Notes: generated by a model from the letters alone, not told the origin. Counted from the first letter of the stretch, positions 1 through 6,652 are shown. The stretch is 17,007 bases of DNA from Oscillospiraceae bacterium (GCA_029062865.1 JAIDPG010000025.1:1-17007), one strand, 5' to 3'. Numbers and translations are program-made.

Positions 1-5
1 CCGTA

Positions 6-65
6 GGGAGGAGAGGGGGAAATGCCCGCTTTTTGTCGGATTTTTATTTTTCCCCCTCTCCTCCC
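6..65. repeat. 17-bp perfect inverted repeat with 26-nt spacer
   Basis: The left arm GGGAGGAGAGGGGGAAA (6-22) is the exact reverse complement of TTTCCCCCTCTCCTCCC (49-65). The left arm is all purine and the right arm all pyrimidine. RNA from either strand would form a very stable hairpin. The right arm is not followed by a T-run on the + strand, so it is not a standard terminator in that direction. In the leftward direction, which would serve the gene at 229-1068, the downstream bases fall outside or at the edge of the window. It could be a bidirectional transcription stop or the end of a repetitive element. The rest of 66-228 holds no gene that I can support. Confidence 0.7.
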
Positions 66-142
66 GAAGGGTTTACCCCTCGCAACCTCGACGCAAGGCA
101 ACGACAATAATTTACGGAACCGCCTTGACACAACATTACGAG

Positions 143-165
143 CAAATCAAAACCCCCGAAGGGTT
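143..165 (-). terminator. possible weak terminator of the PHP gene
   Basis: Read on the minus strand, an AACCC / GGGTT stem (plus 151-165) closes on a UUCG-type loop and is followed by a T-rich stretch (plus 143-150 gives TTTTGATT). It lies about 64 bp past the stop codon of the leftward gene. The stem is short and the T-run is interrupted, so this is tentative. Confidence 0.3.
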
Positions 166-228
166 GTTCCCCCACTCCTCCGACGCAACACAACGAAACT
201 AATCAAAGTAAGCCGCCTTAACAGCTCT

Positions 229-1068
229 TTAAATTTTTATAAACCTCGGCTCTTTCCTCTCAAATACGCACACCTCATTAAACCCAAGCTCCCGCAGCAG
301 CGCGTAGCACTTGTCGATATCCGCCGCGATGTCCGAGGCTTGGTGCGCGTCCGAGCCCACCGTTATCAGCTTCCCGCCGAGCTCCCTGTACCGCTTGATA
401 AACGGCGCGGACGCCATAGGTCCGCCAAGCCCGCGGCGATACCCCGAGGAGTTGACCTCCAGCGCGATATCCTTCTTGACTATTATCCTAAGTATCTCAT
501 CGATGATCTTCTTGTGAACGTCATAAGCCGCTTGGGCTCGCTCCGTCTTGTCCGTGACCAAGCCCGTCGGAGTGTCAACGTTCACAAATCGCAGTAAAAA
601 CGTGATGTGCGCCAGTGAGCAGAACTTCCCCCACTCGACTAAATTCAGCATATCCTCCCAATATTCCGTGATGACGCGCTTGCGGTCGAACTCGTTGTCG
701 GGGATCTTGCCCATATGCTCGTAATGGCAGGTGCGGTGAACCGAGCCGAGCACATAGTCATAATCGTGTGCCGCGAGTATCTCCTCGGCGGTATGTAAAT
801 TATACATCGGCTGCCCGATCTCCGCCCCGTAATATATTTTCATTCTCCCGTCATATTCGGCTTGAAGCTTCTCGAACGTCGGGCGGGTCTTGTCGATCGC
901 CGCCCAATAGTCCCATTCGCCGTCGTGGAACTCGTCAAGCTCGATATGATCGGTAAGCGCGAAATGCTTCACCCCAAGCTCAAAAGCCCTAAGAGCCATA
1001 TCCTCAGGCAAAGCCGCGCTGTCCGACGAGAGATTACAGTGCGTGTGAATATCTATAAGATTTTCCAT
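229..1068 (-). CDS. PHP-domain phosphoesterase, HisJ/HisK histidinol-phosphatase family
   Basis: This 279-residue protein has the metal-ligand pattern of the PHP (polymerase and histidinol phosphatase) family. It shows HTH with His8 and His10 near the N-terminus, TDH at 39-41, GAEIG with Glu83, GSVH with His111, His154, and GSDAH with Asp240 and His242. The length matches HisK-type histidinol-phosphatases, which remove phosphate from histidinol phosphate late in histidine synthesis. No other his gene is nearby, so the substrate is not fixed; related PHP enzymes act on other phosphate esters. The full ligand set suggests an active trinuclear metal centre in the cytoplasm. The gene is divergent from the ACT/DUF711 cluster. 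The ATG at 1068 puts the HTH motif at the expected distance, but the ribosome binding site before it (GGGAAAG) is only fair. Confidence 0.85.
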   Translation of the reverse strand: MENLIDIHTHCNLSSDSAALPEDMALRAFELGVKHFALTDHIELDEFHDGEWDYWAAIDKTRPTFEKLQAEYDGRMKIYYGAEIGQPMYNLHTAEEILAAHDYDYVLGSVHRTCHYEHMGKIPDNEFDRKRVITEYWEDMLNLVEWGKFCSLAHITFLLRFVNVDTPTGLVTDKTERAQAAYDVHKKIIDEILRIIVKKDIALEVNSSGYRRGLGGPMASAPFIKRYRELGGKLITVGSDAHQASDIAADIDKCYALLRELGFNEVCVFERKEPRFIKI

Positions 1069-1101
1069 TCTTTCCCAGCCCTCATTGTTGGTTTTATAGA
1101 G

Positions 1102-1174
1102 AATAGCTGCTAGTAGCTAGTTTGTGAGGAGCCCCTCGGAACTAATAACTAACTACTATTCACTATCAACTAAA
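1102..1174. repeat. heptad-repeat element with inverted arms (element 1)
   Basis: The right side (1140-1174) is five consecutive 7-bp units fitting nACTAnn, for example AACTAAT and CACTATC. The left side (1102-1122), read on the minus strand, gives three further 7-bp units: AACTAGC, TACTAGC and AGCTATT. Arms 1111-1122 and 1147-1158 pair in 11 of 12 positions. The core contains a GAGG-agcc-CCTC mini-hairpin (1126-1137). The design, heptads facing inward around a hairpin core, recurs at 4068-4188. It resembles the degenerate short tandem heptanucleotide repeats known in some bacterial intergenic regions. Confidence 0.6.
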
Positions 1175-1191
1175 TTGCACAAAATTGTCAA
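1162..1191 (-). promoter_or_regulatory. candidate promoter for the leftward PHP gene
   Basis: On the minus strand a perfect TTGACA (plus 1186-1191) is followed after 18 bp by GATAGT (plus 1162-1167, four of six matches to TATAAT). The -10 lies inside a heptad of the repeat element. It lies about 94 bp upstream of the start codon. The weak -10 makes this tentative. Confidence 0.4.
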
Positions 1192-1220
1192 GTGCATAAC
1201 TCTACATTTATCATTTTAGC

Positions 1221-1238
1221 ACAAATTTTCAAATTTGT
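1221..1238. promoter_or_regulatory. palindrome upstream of the ACT gene promoter, possible operator
   Basis: ACAAATTT (1221-1228) and AAATTTGT (1231-1238) form a perfect 8-bp inverted repeat around a 2-bp centre. It ends 11 bp before the -35 of the rightward promoter. It also lies upstream of the leftward promoter, so one regulator could serve both genes. No regulator is identified, and AT-rich palindromes can arise by chance. Confidence 0.35.
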
Positions 1239-1249
1239 CTAGAAATAGA

Positions 1250-1278
1250 TTTACTTTTTTTGAAATTTTTAGTATAAT
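1250..1278 (+). promoter_or_regulatory. promoter of the ACT/DUF711 cluster
   Basis: TTTACT (1250-1255, four of six matches to TTGACA) is separated by 17 bp from a perfect TATAAT (1273-1278). The ACT start codon is 73 bp past the -10. A TTGAAA closer to the -10 (1260-1265) is too near to serve as the -35. Confidence 0.6.
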
Positions 1279-1351
1279 AGAGAAGAAGATATAAAAATTT
1301 AACATTTGCGGGGCTGTTTTTTATACAAAATGACCGCAGAACGGAGGAATT

Positions 1352-1621
1352 ATGAGAGCAGTTGTGGCTGTAATCGGAAAAGACACGGTGGGAATTCTCG
1401 CGAAGGTGAGCGGCATTTGCGCCGAGCACAAGGCGAACGTTATGGACGTTACCCAGACCATTATGCAGGATCTGTTCGCGATGACAATGCTCATCGAGAT
1501 AACGGATCTGACTATCGAGTACATTCACTTCGCCGACAAGCTGAAAAAAGCGGGCGAGGAAATGGGCTTGCAGATCCACGTTATGCACGAAGATATTTTC
1601 AACAGTATGCATAAAATTTAA
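1352..1621 (+). CDS. ACT domain protein (UPF0237 family)
   Basis: An 89-residue protein that is a single ACT domain, from the opening RAVVAVIGKDTVGILAKVSG through a second half rich in hydrophobic strands (LFAMTMLIEI). ACT domains bind small ligands, usually amino acids, and act as regulatory modules. Free-standing versions of this family resemble the N-terminal half of GcvR. The family is typically encoded directly before a DUF711 protein, as here, with 18 bp between this stop and the next ATG. That pairing, known from streptococci and clostridia, suggests that it senses a metabolite for its neighbour, but neither ligand nor role is established. A GGAGG (1343-1347) precedes the ATG at a short 4-bp spacing. 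Confidence 0.88.
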   Translation: MRAVVAVIGKDTVGILAKVSGICAEHKANVMDVTQTIMQDLFAMTMLIEITDLTIEYIHFADKLKKAGEEMGLQIHVMHEDIFNSMHKI

Positions 1622-1639
1622 AGGGGAGAATTGTTAAAA

Positions 1640-2992
1640 ATGCTGAACACAGGCGATATTTTAGAAACGATAAAAATGATACAAGAGGAAAACCTCGACA
1701 TTCGCACGATAACAATGGGGATCTCGCTCTTGGATTGCATTGACGGCGACGTTGACCGCGCGTGCGATAAGGTCTACGAAAAGATGATGCGCAAGGCGGA
1801 AAACCTCGTCAAAACGGGCGAGGATATTGAGAAGCAGTACGGTATCCCGATAATCAACAAGCGCATTTCCGTCACCCCGATAGCAATAGTGTCGGCGGCT
1901 TGCGGGCAGCCCGTAAAGCTCGCGAAAACGCTCCAGCGCGTCGCGGAGGGCACGGGCGTAAACTACATCGGCGGATATTCCGCGCTGGTTCACAAGGGCT
2001 TTTCGGCGGGCGACAGGGAGCTTATTGAGTCCATTCCCGAGGCACTTGCCGAAACGACAAACGTCTGCTCCTCGGTGAACATAGGCTCGACAAAGGCGGG
2101 CATAAATATGGACGCTGTGGCGATCATGGGGAAAATAATCCGCGAGGCTGCGGAGAAAACCAAGGACGACCACTGCTTCGGCGCGGCGAAGATAGTCGTG
2201 TTCTGCAACGCCCCGGAGGACAACCCCTTTATGGCGGGCGCGTTCCACGGCGTGGGAGAATACGACTGCGAGATAAACGTCGGCGTTTCGGGCCCCGGAG
2301 TTGTCCGCGCGGCGCTTTCAAAGCACCCCGACGCGAACATCAGCGAAATAGCAGACGTAATAAAGAAAACCGCGTTCAAGATAACAAGAATGGGTCAGCT
2401 TGTCGGTACGGAGGCTTCAAAGCGGCTCGGCGTGCCGTTCGGCATTGTCGATTTGTCACTTGCGCCCACGCCCGCGGTCGGGGATTCCGTCGCGCATATT
2501 CTGGAAGAAATCGGGCTGGAAAGCTGCGGCGCGCACGGCACGACAGCTTGTCTTGCGCTTCTCAACGACGCGGTGAAGAAGGGCGGCGTTATGGCTTCGT
2601 CGCACGTCGGCGGGCTTTCGGGCGCGTTTATCCCCGTTTCGGAGGACGCGGGAATGATCGACGCGGTGAACCGCGGTTCGCTGTCGCTTGAAAAGCTCGA
2701 GGCGATGACGGCGGTCTGCTCCGTCGGGCTTGATATGATAGTTGTCCCGGGCGACACTCCCGTCGACACGATAAGCGCGATAATCGCGGACGAGGCGGCG
2801 ATAGGCATGGTAAACTCCAAAACCACCGCCGTGCGCGTGATACCCGCTATCGGCATGAAGGAGGGCGAAACGCTCGAATTCGGCGGCTTGTTCGGCAGCG
2901 GTCCGGTAATGCCCGTAAGCCGCTTCAGTTCAACAAAGTTTATCTCCAGAGGAGGACGTATTCCCGCTCCGCTTCAGAGCCTCAAGAACTGA
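1640..2992 (+). CDS. DUF711 (UPF0210) family protein
   Basis: About 450 residues, a full-length DUF711/UPF0210 protein. The opening MLNTGDILETIKMIQEEN and the following IRTITMGISLLDC are characteristic of the family. Its structure is related to the pyruvate formate-lyase/glycyl-radical fold, but no enzymatic activity is established, and I see no glycyl-radical signature at the C-terminus. It is rich in Gly-Ala loops, such as GAHGTTACLALLNDAVKKGG. An in-frame TTG at 1631 would add three residues, but it lies only 2 bp from the AAGGGGAG site (1621-1628). The ATG at 1640 has a workable 11-bp spacing and gives the usual family N-terminus, so I prefer it. The gene is co-transcribed with the ACT gene, probably its regulatory partner. 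Confidence 0.9.
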   Translation: MLNTGDILETIKMIQEENLDIRTITMGISLLDCIDGDVDRACDKVYEKMMRKAENLVKTGEDIEKQYGIPIINKRISVTPIAIVSAACGQPVKLAKTLQRVAEGTGVNYIGGYSALVHKGFSAGDRELIESIPEALAETTNVCSSVNIGSTKAGINMDAVAIMGKIIREAAEKTKDDHCFGAAKIVVFCNAPEDNPFMAGAFHGVGEYDCEINVGVSGPGVVRAALSKHPDANISEIADVIKKTAFKITRMGQLVGTEASKRLGVPFGIVDLSLAPTPAVGDSVAHILEEIGLESCGAHGTTACLALLNDAVKKGGVMASSHVGGLSGAFIPVSEDAGMIDAVNRGSLSLEKLEAMTAVCSVGLDMIVVPGDTPVDTISAIIADEAAIGMVNSKTTAVRVIPAIGMKEGETLEFGGLFGSGPVMPVSRFSSTKFISRGGRIPAPLQSLKN

Positions 2993-3004
2993 CGGGGAGA
3001 GCTT

Positions 3005-3319
3005 ATGATTGACATAAATGAACTTCGGCGGCTTGCAGATGACATAAACAACCTTATATTAACGATTCACGTTTTAGCTCGTTTTGAAGAAAGAGGAATA
3101 ATTTTGCCAGATGTGCGCAAGGTTATAATGCAAGGCGAAATAATAGAACAGTATCCCGATGATTTTCCGTATCCAAGCTGTCTTTTGCTGGGGTTATCAA
3201 TAGGCGACAGATACCTGCACGCTTGCGTTGCTTCAAGTGGTGAGAATATTCATGTTATCACGGCATACTATCCCAATCCCGATGAGTGGGAATCTGATTT
3301 TAAAAAAGGAAGGCGGTAA
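3005..3319 (+). CDS. DUF4258 protein, predicted toxin of a toxin-antitoxin pair
   Basis: A 104-residue protein with the DUF4258 pattern: an N-terminal helix, then IHVLARFEERGI (His22, Arg26, Arg30), GEIIEQYPDDFPYPS, a strand with LHACVAS around His72, and a closing ITAYYPNPDEW. The family is found next to YgiT-type zinc-finger proteins in predicted type II toxin-antitoxin pairs, and that partner follows after 6 bp. The His/Arg pattern would suit an RNase-like toxin, but that is inference. GGGGAGA (2994-3000) lies just before the ATG. The gene starts 12 bp after the DUF711 stop, so it probably reads from the same promoter. Its sequence is visibly more AT-rich than DUF711 or purD, consistent with acquisition. 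Confidence 0.75.
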   Translation: MIDINELRRLADDINNLILTIHVLARFEERGIILPDVRKVIMQGEIIEQYPDDFPYPSCLLLGLSIGDRYLHACVASSGENIHVITAYYPNPDEWESDFKKGRR

Positions 3320-3325
3320 AATAAT

Positions 3326-3550
3326 ATGACTTGTTTCTTTTGTAAAGGTGATATGGAAGCCTCCACTACAACTCACGTTGTGGAGCTTGGCGACAGCGTT
3401 ATCGTAATTCGTCACGTTCCGTGCTTCAGATGCAAGAAATGCGGCGAGGTCGTTTTTACGGGGACAGTGGTCGAAAGACTTGAACAAATTACGGCGGAGC
3501 TTAAGAAATCGCTCGAGGAAGTAAACGTGGTGAGCTACACCGCCGCATAA
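3326..3550 (+). CDS. YgiT-type zinc-finger protein, predicted antitoxin
   Basis: A 74-residue protein with two CxxC pairs, Cys3/Cys6 and Cys36/Cys39 (in CFRCKKCG), that form the zinc-binding fold of the YgiT/MqsA N-terminal domain. A further Cys33 is present. It ends in a short helix (ERLEQITAELKKSLEE) and lacks the helix-turn-helix domain that gives full-length MqsA (about 131 residues) its DNA binding. It would therefore neutralise its partner by direct contact, but autoregulate poorly or not at all. The start is 6 bp after the DUF4258 stop, with its ribosome binding site (AAGGAAGG) inside the upstream gene. Toxin-first order matches mqsRA. Function is predicted from family pairing only. 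Confidence 0.75.
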   Translation: MTCFFCKGDMEASTTTHVVELGDSVIVIRHVPCFRCKKCGEVVFTGTVVERLEQITAELKKSLEEVNVVSYTAA

Positions 3551-3564
3551 GGAAGGAGGTCTTT

Positions 3565-4068
3565 ATGACCGAAAAACCCAGGAAGATAGCGTTTACGATA
3601 ATCGCAGCGCTTTTGGCGCTTATAACGATATGGATCTCCGCGGGGTACTGCTTGATAATCACCTCGCCGATTATCAACACGGACGAGATCGACAAAATGT
3701 ACGTTGACGGTTCGGACTGCACGCCGATAGTCCAGATGGGCGCGGCGTTTTTCAACTTTGTGCTGACGATGGCGTTTACCGTGATTTTCATCGCCGTGGA
3801 GGCTGTTGTTTTCCCGATAACGTGGGGAATTTTCCGCGCCGTTTCGCTCAAGAAAAACCCCGCTGTTACCCAAGAGGAATTTACCTACTCGCGGCGGGTT
3901 TTCCTGATAACATCGCTTGGCGCGCTCGGGGTTTCGTTCGTGGTCATGATAGTTTCCGCCGTTATCGCGAAAAGCGGCATTTCGTTTTCGGCGCTGTTTT
4001 TCTGTTGGCTGAACCCGCTGCTGATGTGGGGGATTTACATAAGCAAGCTAAAAAAACAGACGCAGTAA
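3565..4068 (+). CDS. four-helix membrane protein of unknown function
   Basis: I do not recognise this 167-residue protein as a named family. It has four hydrophobic segments at about residues 9-31, 57-90, 109-134 and 138-163, with a short loop between the last two. A polar stretch with Asp and Lys residues (about 32-56) lies between helices 1 and 2, and a basic loop (about 91-108) precedes helix 3. It ends in a positively charged tail, LKKQTQ. A strong GGAAGGAGGT site (3551-3560) precedes the ATG. It follows the zinc-finger gene by 14 bp and is the last gene before the terminator at 4130-4160, so it is probably co-transcribed. Its GC content resembles the housekeeping genes rather than the toxin-antitoxin pair. 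Confidence 0.7.
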   Translation: MTEKPRKIAFTIIAALLALITIWISAGYCLIITSPIINTDEIDKMYVDGSDCTPIVQMGAAFFNFVLTMAFTVIFIAVEAVVFPITWGIFRAVSLKKNPAVTQEEFTYSRRVFLITSLGALGVSFVVMIVSAVIAKSGISFSALFFCWLNPLLMWGIYISKLKKQTQ

Positions 4069-4188
4069 CAAGTGACAATTTACACTTGATAGTGGATAAT
4101 TATGGAAATCGCGCTCCGCGCGCGTTCAAAAAATCCCCCGCAGCGTGGGGGATTTTGTTGTAAATTGCTCATTAAGAATTGCCACTTG
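4068..4188. repeat. heptad-repeat element with inverted arms (element 2)
   Basis: The left arm (4068-4102) is five consecutive degenerate 7-bp units such as ACAAGTG and ACAATTT. The right arm (4161-4188) is four units fitting nnAnTTG or close to it. Read on the minus strand it starts CAAGTGG then CAATTCT, mirroring the left arm, which contains CAAGTGA then CAATTTA. The core holds a CGCG-ctc-CGCG mini-palindrome (4110-4120) and the terminator hairpin at 4130-4156. The outermost right unit contains the first half of the purD -35 box. The layout matches element 1 at 1102-1174. Confidence 0.55.
4130..4160 (+). terminator. intrinsic terminator after the membrane-protein gene
   Basis: AAAATCCCCC (4130-4139) pairs perfectly with GGGGGATTTT (4147-4156) around a 7-nt loop, and TTTTGTTG closes the stem. 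The flanking A and T runs make it usable in both directions, but only rightward transcription reaches it here. It separates the ACT/DUF711 cluster from purD. Confidence 0.8.
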
Positions 4189-4214
4189 CTTTTTTTGTGT
4201 TGGTGTGTTATAAT
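4186..4214 (+). promoter_or_regulatory. purD promoter
   Basis: TTGCTT (4186-4191) and a perfect TATAAT (4209-4214) are separated by exactly 17 bp. The start codon of purD is 37 bp past the -10. The promoter lies directly downstream of the terminator, so this is where the purD operon starts. Confidence 0.8.
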
Positions 4215-4251
4215 GTACATATATAATAATCAAAGAAAGGTACTGATTTCC

Positions 4252-5529
4252 ATGAACATTCTTATTATCGGCGGCGGCGGGCGGGAGCACGCTATCGCGG
4301 CGGCGTTGGCGAAATCCCCGAAGGTTGAAAAGCTGTACTGTGCGCCGGGAAACGGCGGCATTTCGGCACTGGCGGAGTGCTTCCCGGACGTGAAGGCGAC
4401 CGACCTTGACGGCGTTGTCGCGCTTGCGGAGCGCTTAAAGCCCGACTACGTTTTCGTCGCGCCCGACGATCCGCTTGTAATGGGGCTTGTCGATATGCTG
4501 AACGAGCGCGGCTTCAAGACGTTCGGACCGAAAGCGAACGCCGCGATTCTCGAGGGGAGCAAGGCGTTCTCGAAAGCGCTGATGAAGAAGTACGGGATCC
4601 CCACGGCGGCTTATGAGACATTCACCGACGAAGCCAAGGCGGTCGACTACATAACCAAGCAGAACAGCTTCCCCACGGTTATCAAGGCGGACGGTCTCGC
4701 GCTCGGAAAGGGCGTTATCATCGCGCAAAATCTTGACGAGGCAAAAGCCGCAGTTCATTCTATGCTCGTTGACGGAAAGTTCGGCAAGAGCGGCTCGGAG
4801 ATCGTTGTCGAGGAGTTTATGGACGGTACGGAGGTAACCGTTCTCGCGTTCACCGACGGCAAGACCGTAAAGCCGATGATCTCCTCGATGGATCACAAGC
4901 GCGCCTACGACAACGACGAGGGCTTGAACACCGGCGGAATGGGCACGATAGCCCCGAACCCGCTTTACACGGACGCGATCGCCGCTGAGTGTATGGAGCG
5001 TATCTTCAAGCCGACAATAGCCGCGATGAGCTCCAAGGGCAGACCGTTCAAGGGCTGTCTGTACTTCGGGCTGATGCTCACAAAGAGCGGAGCGAAGGTC
5101 GTCGAGTACAACTCCCGCTTCGGAGACCCGGAGGCGCAGGTCGTTTTGCCGCTTCTGGAAACCGACCTCGCGGACATTATGGAGGCAATCTGGGAAGAGC
5201 GCCTTGAAGCGCTCGACATCAAATGGAGCGACAAAGCCTGCGCGTGCGTCGTTATGGCGAGCGGCGGCTATCCCGAAAAGTACGAAACGGGCAAGGAGAT
5301 AAGTGGGCTGGACGACAAGGGGCAGTCCCCGCTCGCGTATGTTTTCCACGCCGGCACAAAGCTCGTTGACGGAAAATACCTCACCGCGGGCGGGCGCGTT
5401 CTCGGCGTAACGTCGGCGGCGAAAGACCTCGGCTCGGCGCTTGCGGCGGCGTATAAGGCGGTGGAGAGCATTTCGTTTGAGAAGGCTCATTACCGCAAGG
5501 ACATCGGGCAAAAGGCTCTTAAGAAGTGA
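4252..5529 (+). CDS. purD: phosphoribosylamine-glycine ligase (GAR synthetase)
   Basis: A full-length 425-residue ATP-grasp enzyme that joins glycine to 5-phosphoribosylamine, using ATP, in the second step of purine synthesis. Visible hallmarks are the N-terminal GGGGREHA (7-14), APGNGG, FGPKANAAILEGSKAFSK and the GIPTA that opens the ATP-grasp region. NTGGMGTIAP and SRFGDPEAQ, both diagnostic for the family, follow later. An upstream in-frame ATG at 4102 would add 50 residues and lies before the terminator and promoter, so it is not the start. The ATG at 4252 follows AAAGAAAGG (4232-4240) and gives the standard N-terminus. It heads a four-gene operon and no other purine gene is in view. No purine riboswitch is visible in the 37-nt leader. 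Confidence 0.95.
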   Translation: MNILIIGGGGREHAIAAALAKSPKVEKLYCAPGNGGISALAECFPDVKATDLDGVVALAERLKPDYVFVAPDDPLVMGLVDMLNERGFKTFGPKANAAILEGSKAFSKALMKKYGIPTAAYETFTDEAKAVDYITKQNSFPTVIKADGLALGKGVIIAQNLDEAKAAVHSMLVDGKFGKSGSEIVVEEFMDGTEVTVLAFTDGKTVKPMISSMDHKRAYDNDEGLNTGGMGTIAPNPLYTDAIAAECMERIFKPTIAAMSSKGRPFKGCLYFGLMLTKSGAKVVEYNSRFGDPEAQVVLPLLETDLADIMEAIWEERLEALDIKWSDKACACVVMASGGYPEKYETGKEISGLDDKGQSPLAYVFHAGTKLVDGKYLTAGGRVLGVTSAAKDLGSALAAAYKAVESISFEKAHYRKDIGQKALKK

Positions 5530-6650
5530 TGAATATGAATTTAGTCGCGCCCTGCCGCTTCGGGCTGGAGAAAACGCTGTCGTTCGAGCTGAAAAAGCTC
5601 GGCGCGGAGAACGTCCGGGCGGAGGATGGCAGGGTGTTCTTTTCGGGAAACGCGGAGATCTGCGCCAAGGCGAACATTTTCTGCGCGACCGCGGAGCGTA
5701 TCTGCGTGGTTCTGGGGCAGTTCAAGGCGGAGAGCTTTGACGAGCTTTTCGATGGAATAAAGGCGCTTCCGCTCGCGGATTTTATCGGGAAGAACGATCA
5801 ATTCCCGAACAAGGGCAGTACGCTGAAATCCAAGCTTACGAGCGTTCCCGCGATACAGAAGATCGTCAAAAAGGCAATGGCGGTGAACCTCGCGAAGGCG
5901 CACAAAACGGACGTTCTCCCCGAGAACGGAAGCATGTGTCAAATCCGCTTTTCGCTGATGAAAAACGACTTTACACTGATGCTCGACACAAGCGGGGAGG
6001 GGCTTCACAAGCGCGGCTACAGAGCCGTGAGCAACGCCGCGCCGATACGTGAAACGCTCGCGGCGTGCATTGCGGACATCGCGCGGATTCGCGATGCGGA
6101 TCTGGTTATCGACCCGTTCTGCGGCTCGGGGACGCTGCTTATCGAGGCGGCGTTCAAGGCGCTGAACATCGCGCCGGGACTTAACCGCCGTTTCGCGGGG
6201 GAGCGCATGAAATTCCTCCCGGAAAGCGCGTGGAGATCCGCCCGTGGTGAGGCTAAAGCGGCGATAAAATCCGATGTTGACTTCATGGCGATCGGCTATG
6301 ACATCGACCCCGAGTGCGTGAAGCTCACGAACGAAAACGCCAAAAAGGCGGGCGTTTCGCAATATGTAAAAGCCGAGCTCCGCGGGATAGCGGACTTCAC
6401 TCCCCCAAAGCGCCCCGCGAAGATACTCACCAATCCTCCTTACGGCGAGCGCCTGCTTGAAGTAAACGAAGCGCGGGAGCTGTACGCGGTAATGGGCAAA
6501 AGGCTCCTGCCGCTGAAGGGCAATCAGCTTTACGTGATAACTCCCGATGAGGAATTCGAAAGCATTTTCGGCTTGAAAACCGACAAAAACCGCAAGCTCT
6601 ACAACGGAATGCTGATGTGCAGACTGTATACTTATTTTAAAGTGAATTAA
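5529..6650 (+). CDS. THUMP-domain class I SAM-dependent RNA methyltransferase (RlmL/YpsC-like)
   Basis: 373 residues. The N-terminal part (about 1-160), opening LVAPCRFGLEKTLSFELKKLGA, is the ferredoxin-like plus THUMP region that grips RNA. The C-terminal part is a Rossmann methyltransferase with the SAM-binding DPFCGSGT (195-202) and the catalytic NPPYGER (302-308), which indicates methylation of an exocyclic amino group of a base. It matches the family of B. subtilis YpsC and the N-terminal half of E. coli RlmL, a 23S rRNA guanine-N2 methyltransferase; the exact target base is inferred. Three starts are possible (GTG 5526, ATG 5529, ATG 5535). The ATG at 5529 overlaps the purD stop in a TGATG arrangement, which suggests translational coupling. 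Confidence 0.9.
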   Translation: MNMNLVAPCRFGLEKTLSFELKKLGAENVRAEDGRVFFSGNAEICAKANIFCATAERICVVLGQFKAESFDELFDGIKALPLADFIGKNDQFPNKGSTLKSKLTSVPAIQKIVKKAMAVNLAKAHKTDVLPENGSMCQIRFSLMKNDFTLMLDTSGEGLHKRGYRAVSNAAPIRETLAACIADIARIRDADLVIDPFCGSGTLLIEAAFKALNIAPGLNRRFAGERMKFLPESAWRSARGEAKAAIKSDVDFMAIGYDIDPECVKLTNENAKKAGVSQYVKAELRGIADFTPPKRPAKILTNPPYGERLLEVNEARELYAVMGKRLLPLKGNQLYVITPDEEFESIFGLKTDKNRKLYNGMLMCRLYTYFKVN

Positions 6651-6652
6651 TT

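Noticed and set aside
22..597. 191-residue open frame on the + strand at the left end
   Set aside because: It starts inside the inverted repeat, runs antisense through the PHP gene, is rich in Arg and Pro, and lacks a ribosome binding site.
1140..1174. CRISPR array from the tandem repeats
   Set aside because: The units are 7 bp with no spacers and no cas genes are nearby.
1631..1639. TTG start for the DUF711 gene
   Set aside because: It is only 2 bp from the ribosome binding site; the ATG at 1640 fits spacing and family N-terminus better.
4102..4251. 50-residue N-terminal extension of purD
   Set aside because: It lies across the terminator hairpin and the purD promoter; the ATG at 4252 gives the standard GGGGREHA N-terminus.
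4215..4251. Purine riboswitch before purD
   Set aside because: The leader from the -10 to the ATG is only 37 nt, too short for an aptamer and expression platform.
4435..5511. 358-residue open frame antisense to purD
   Set aside because: It is a by-product of GC-rich codon use in purD; the composition is Arg/Val/Leu-heavy, no family is recognisable, and purD itself is intact.
5541..6362. 273-residue open frame antisense to the RNA methyltransferase
   Set aside because: Same reason: the sense strand encodes a protein with clear methyltransferase motifs.
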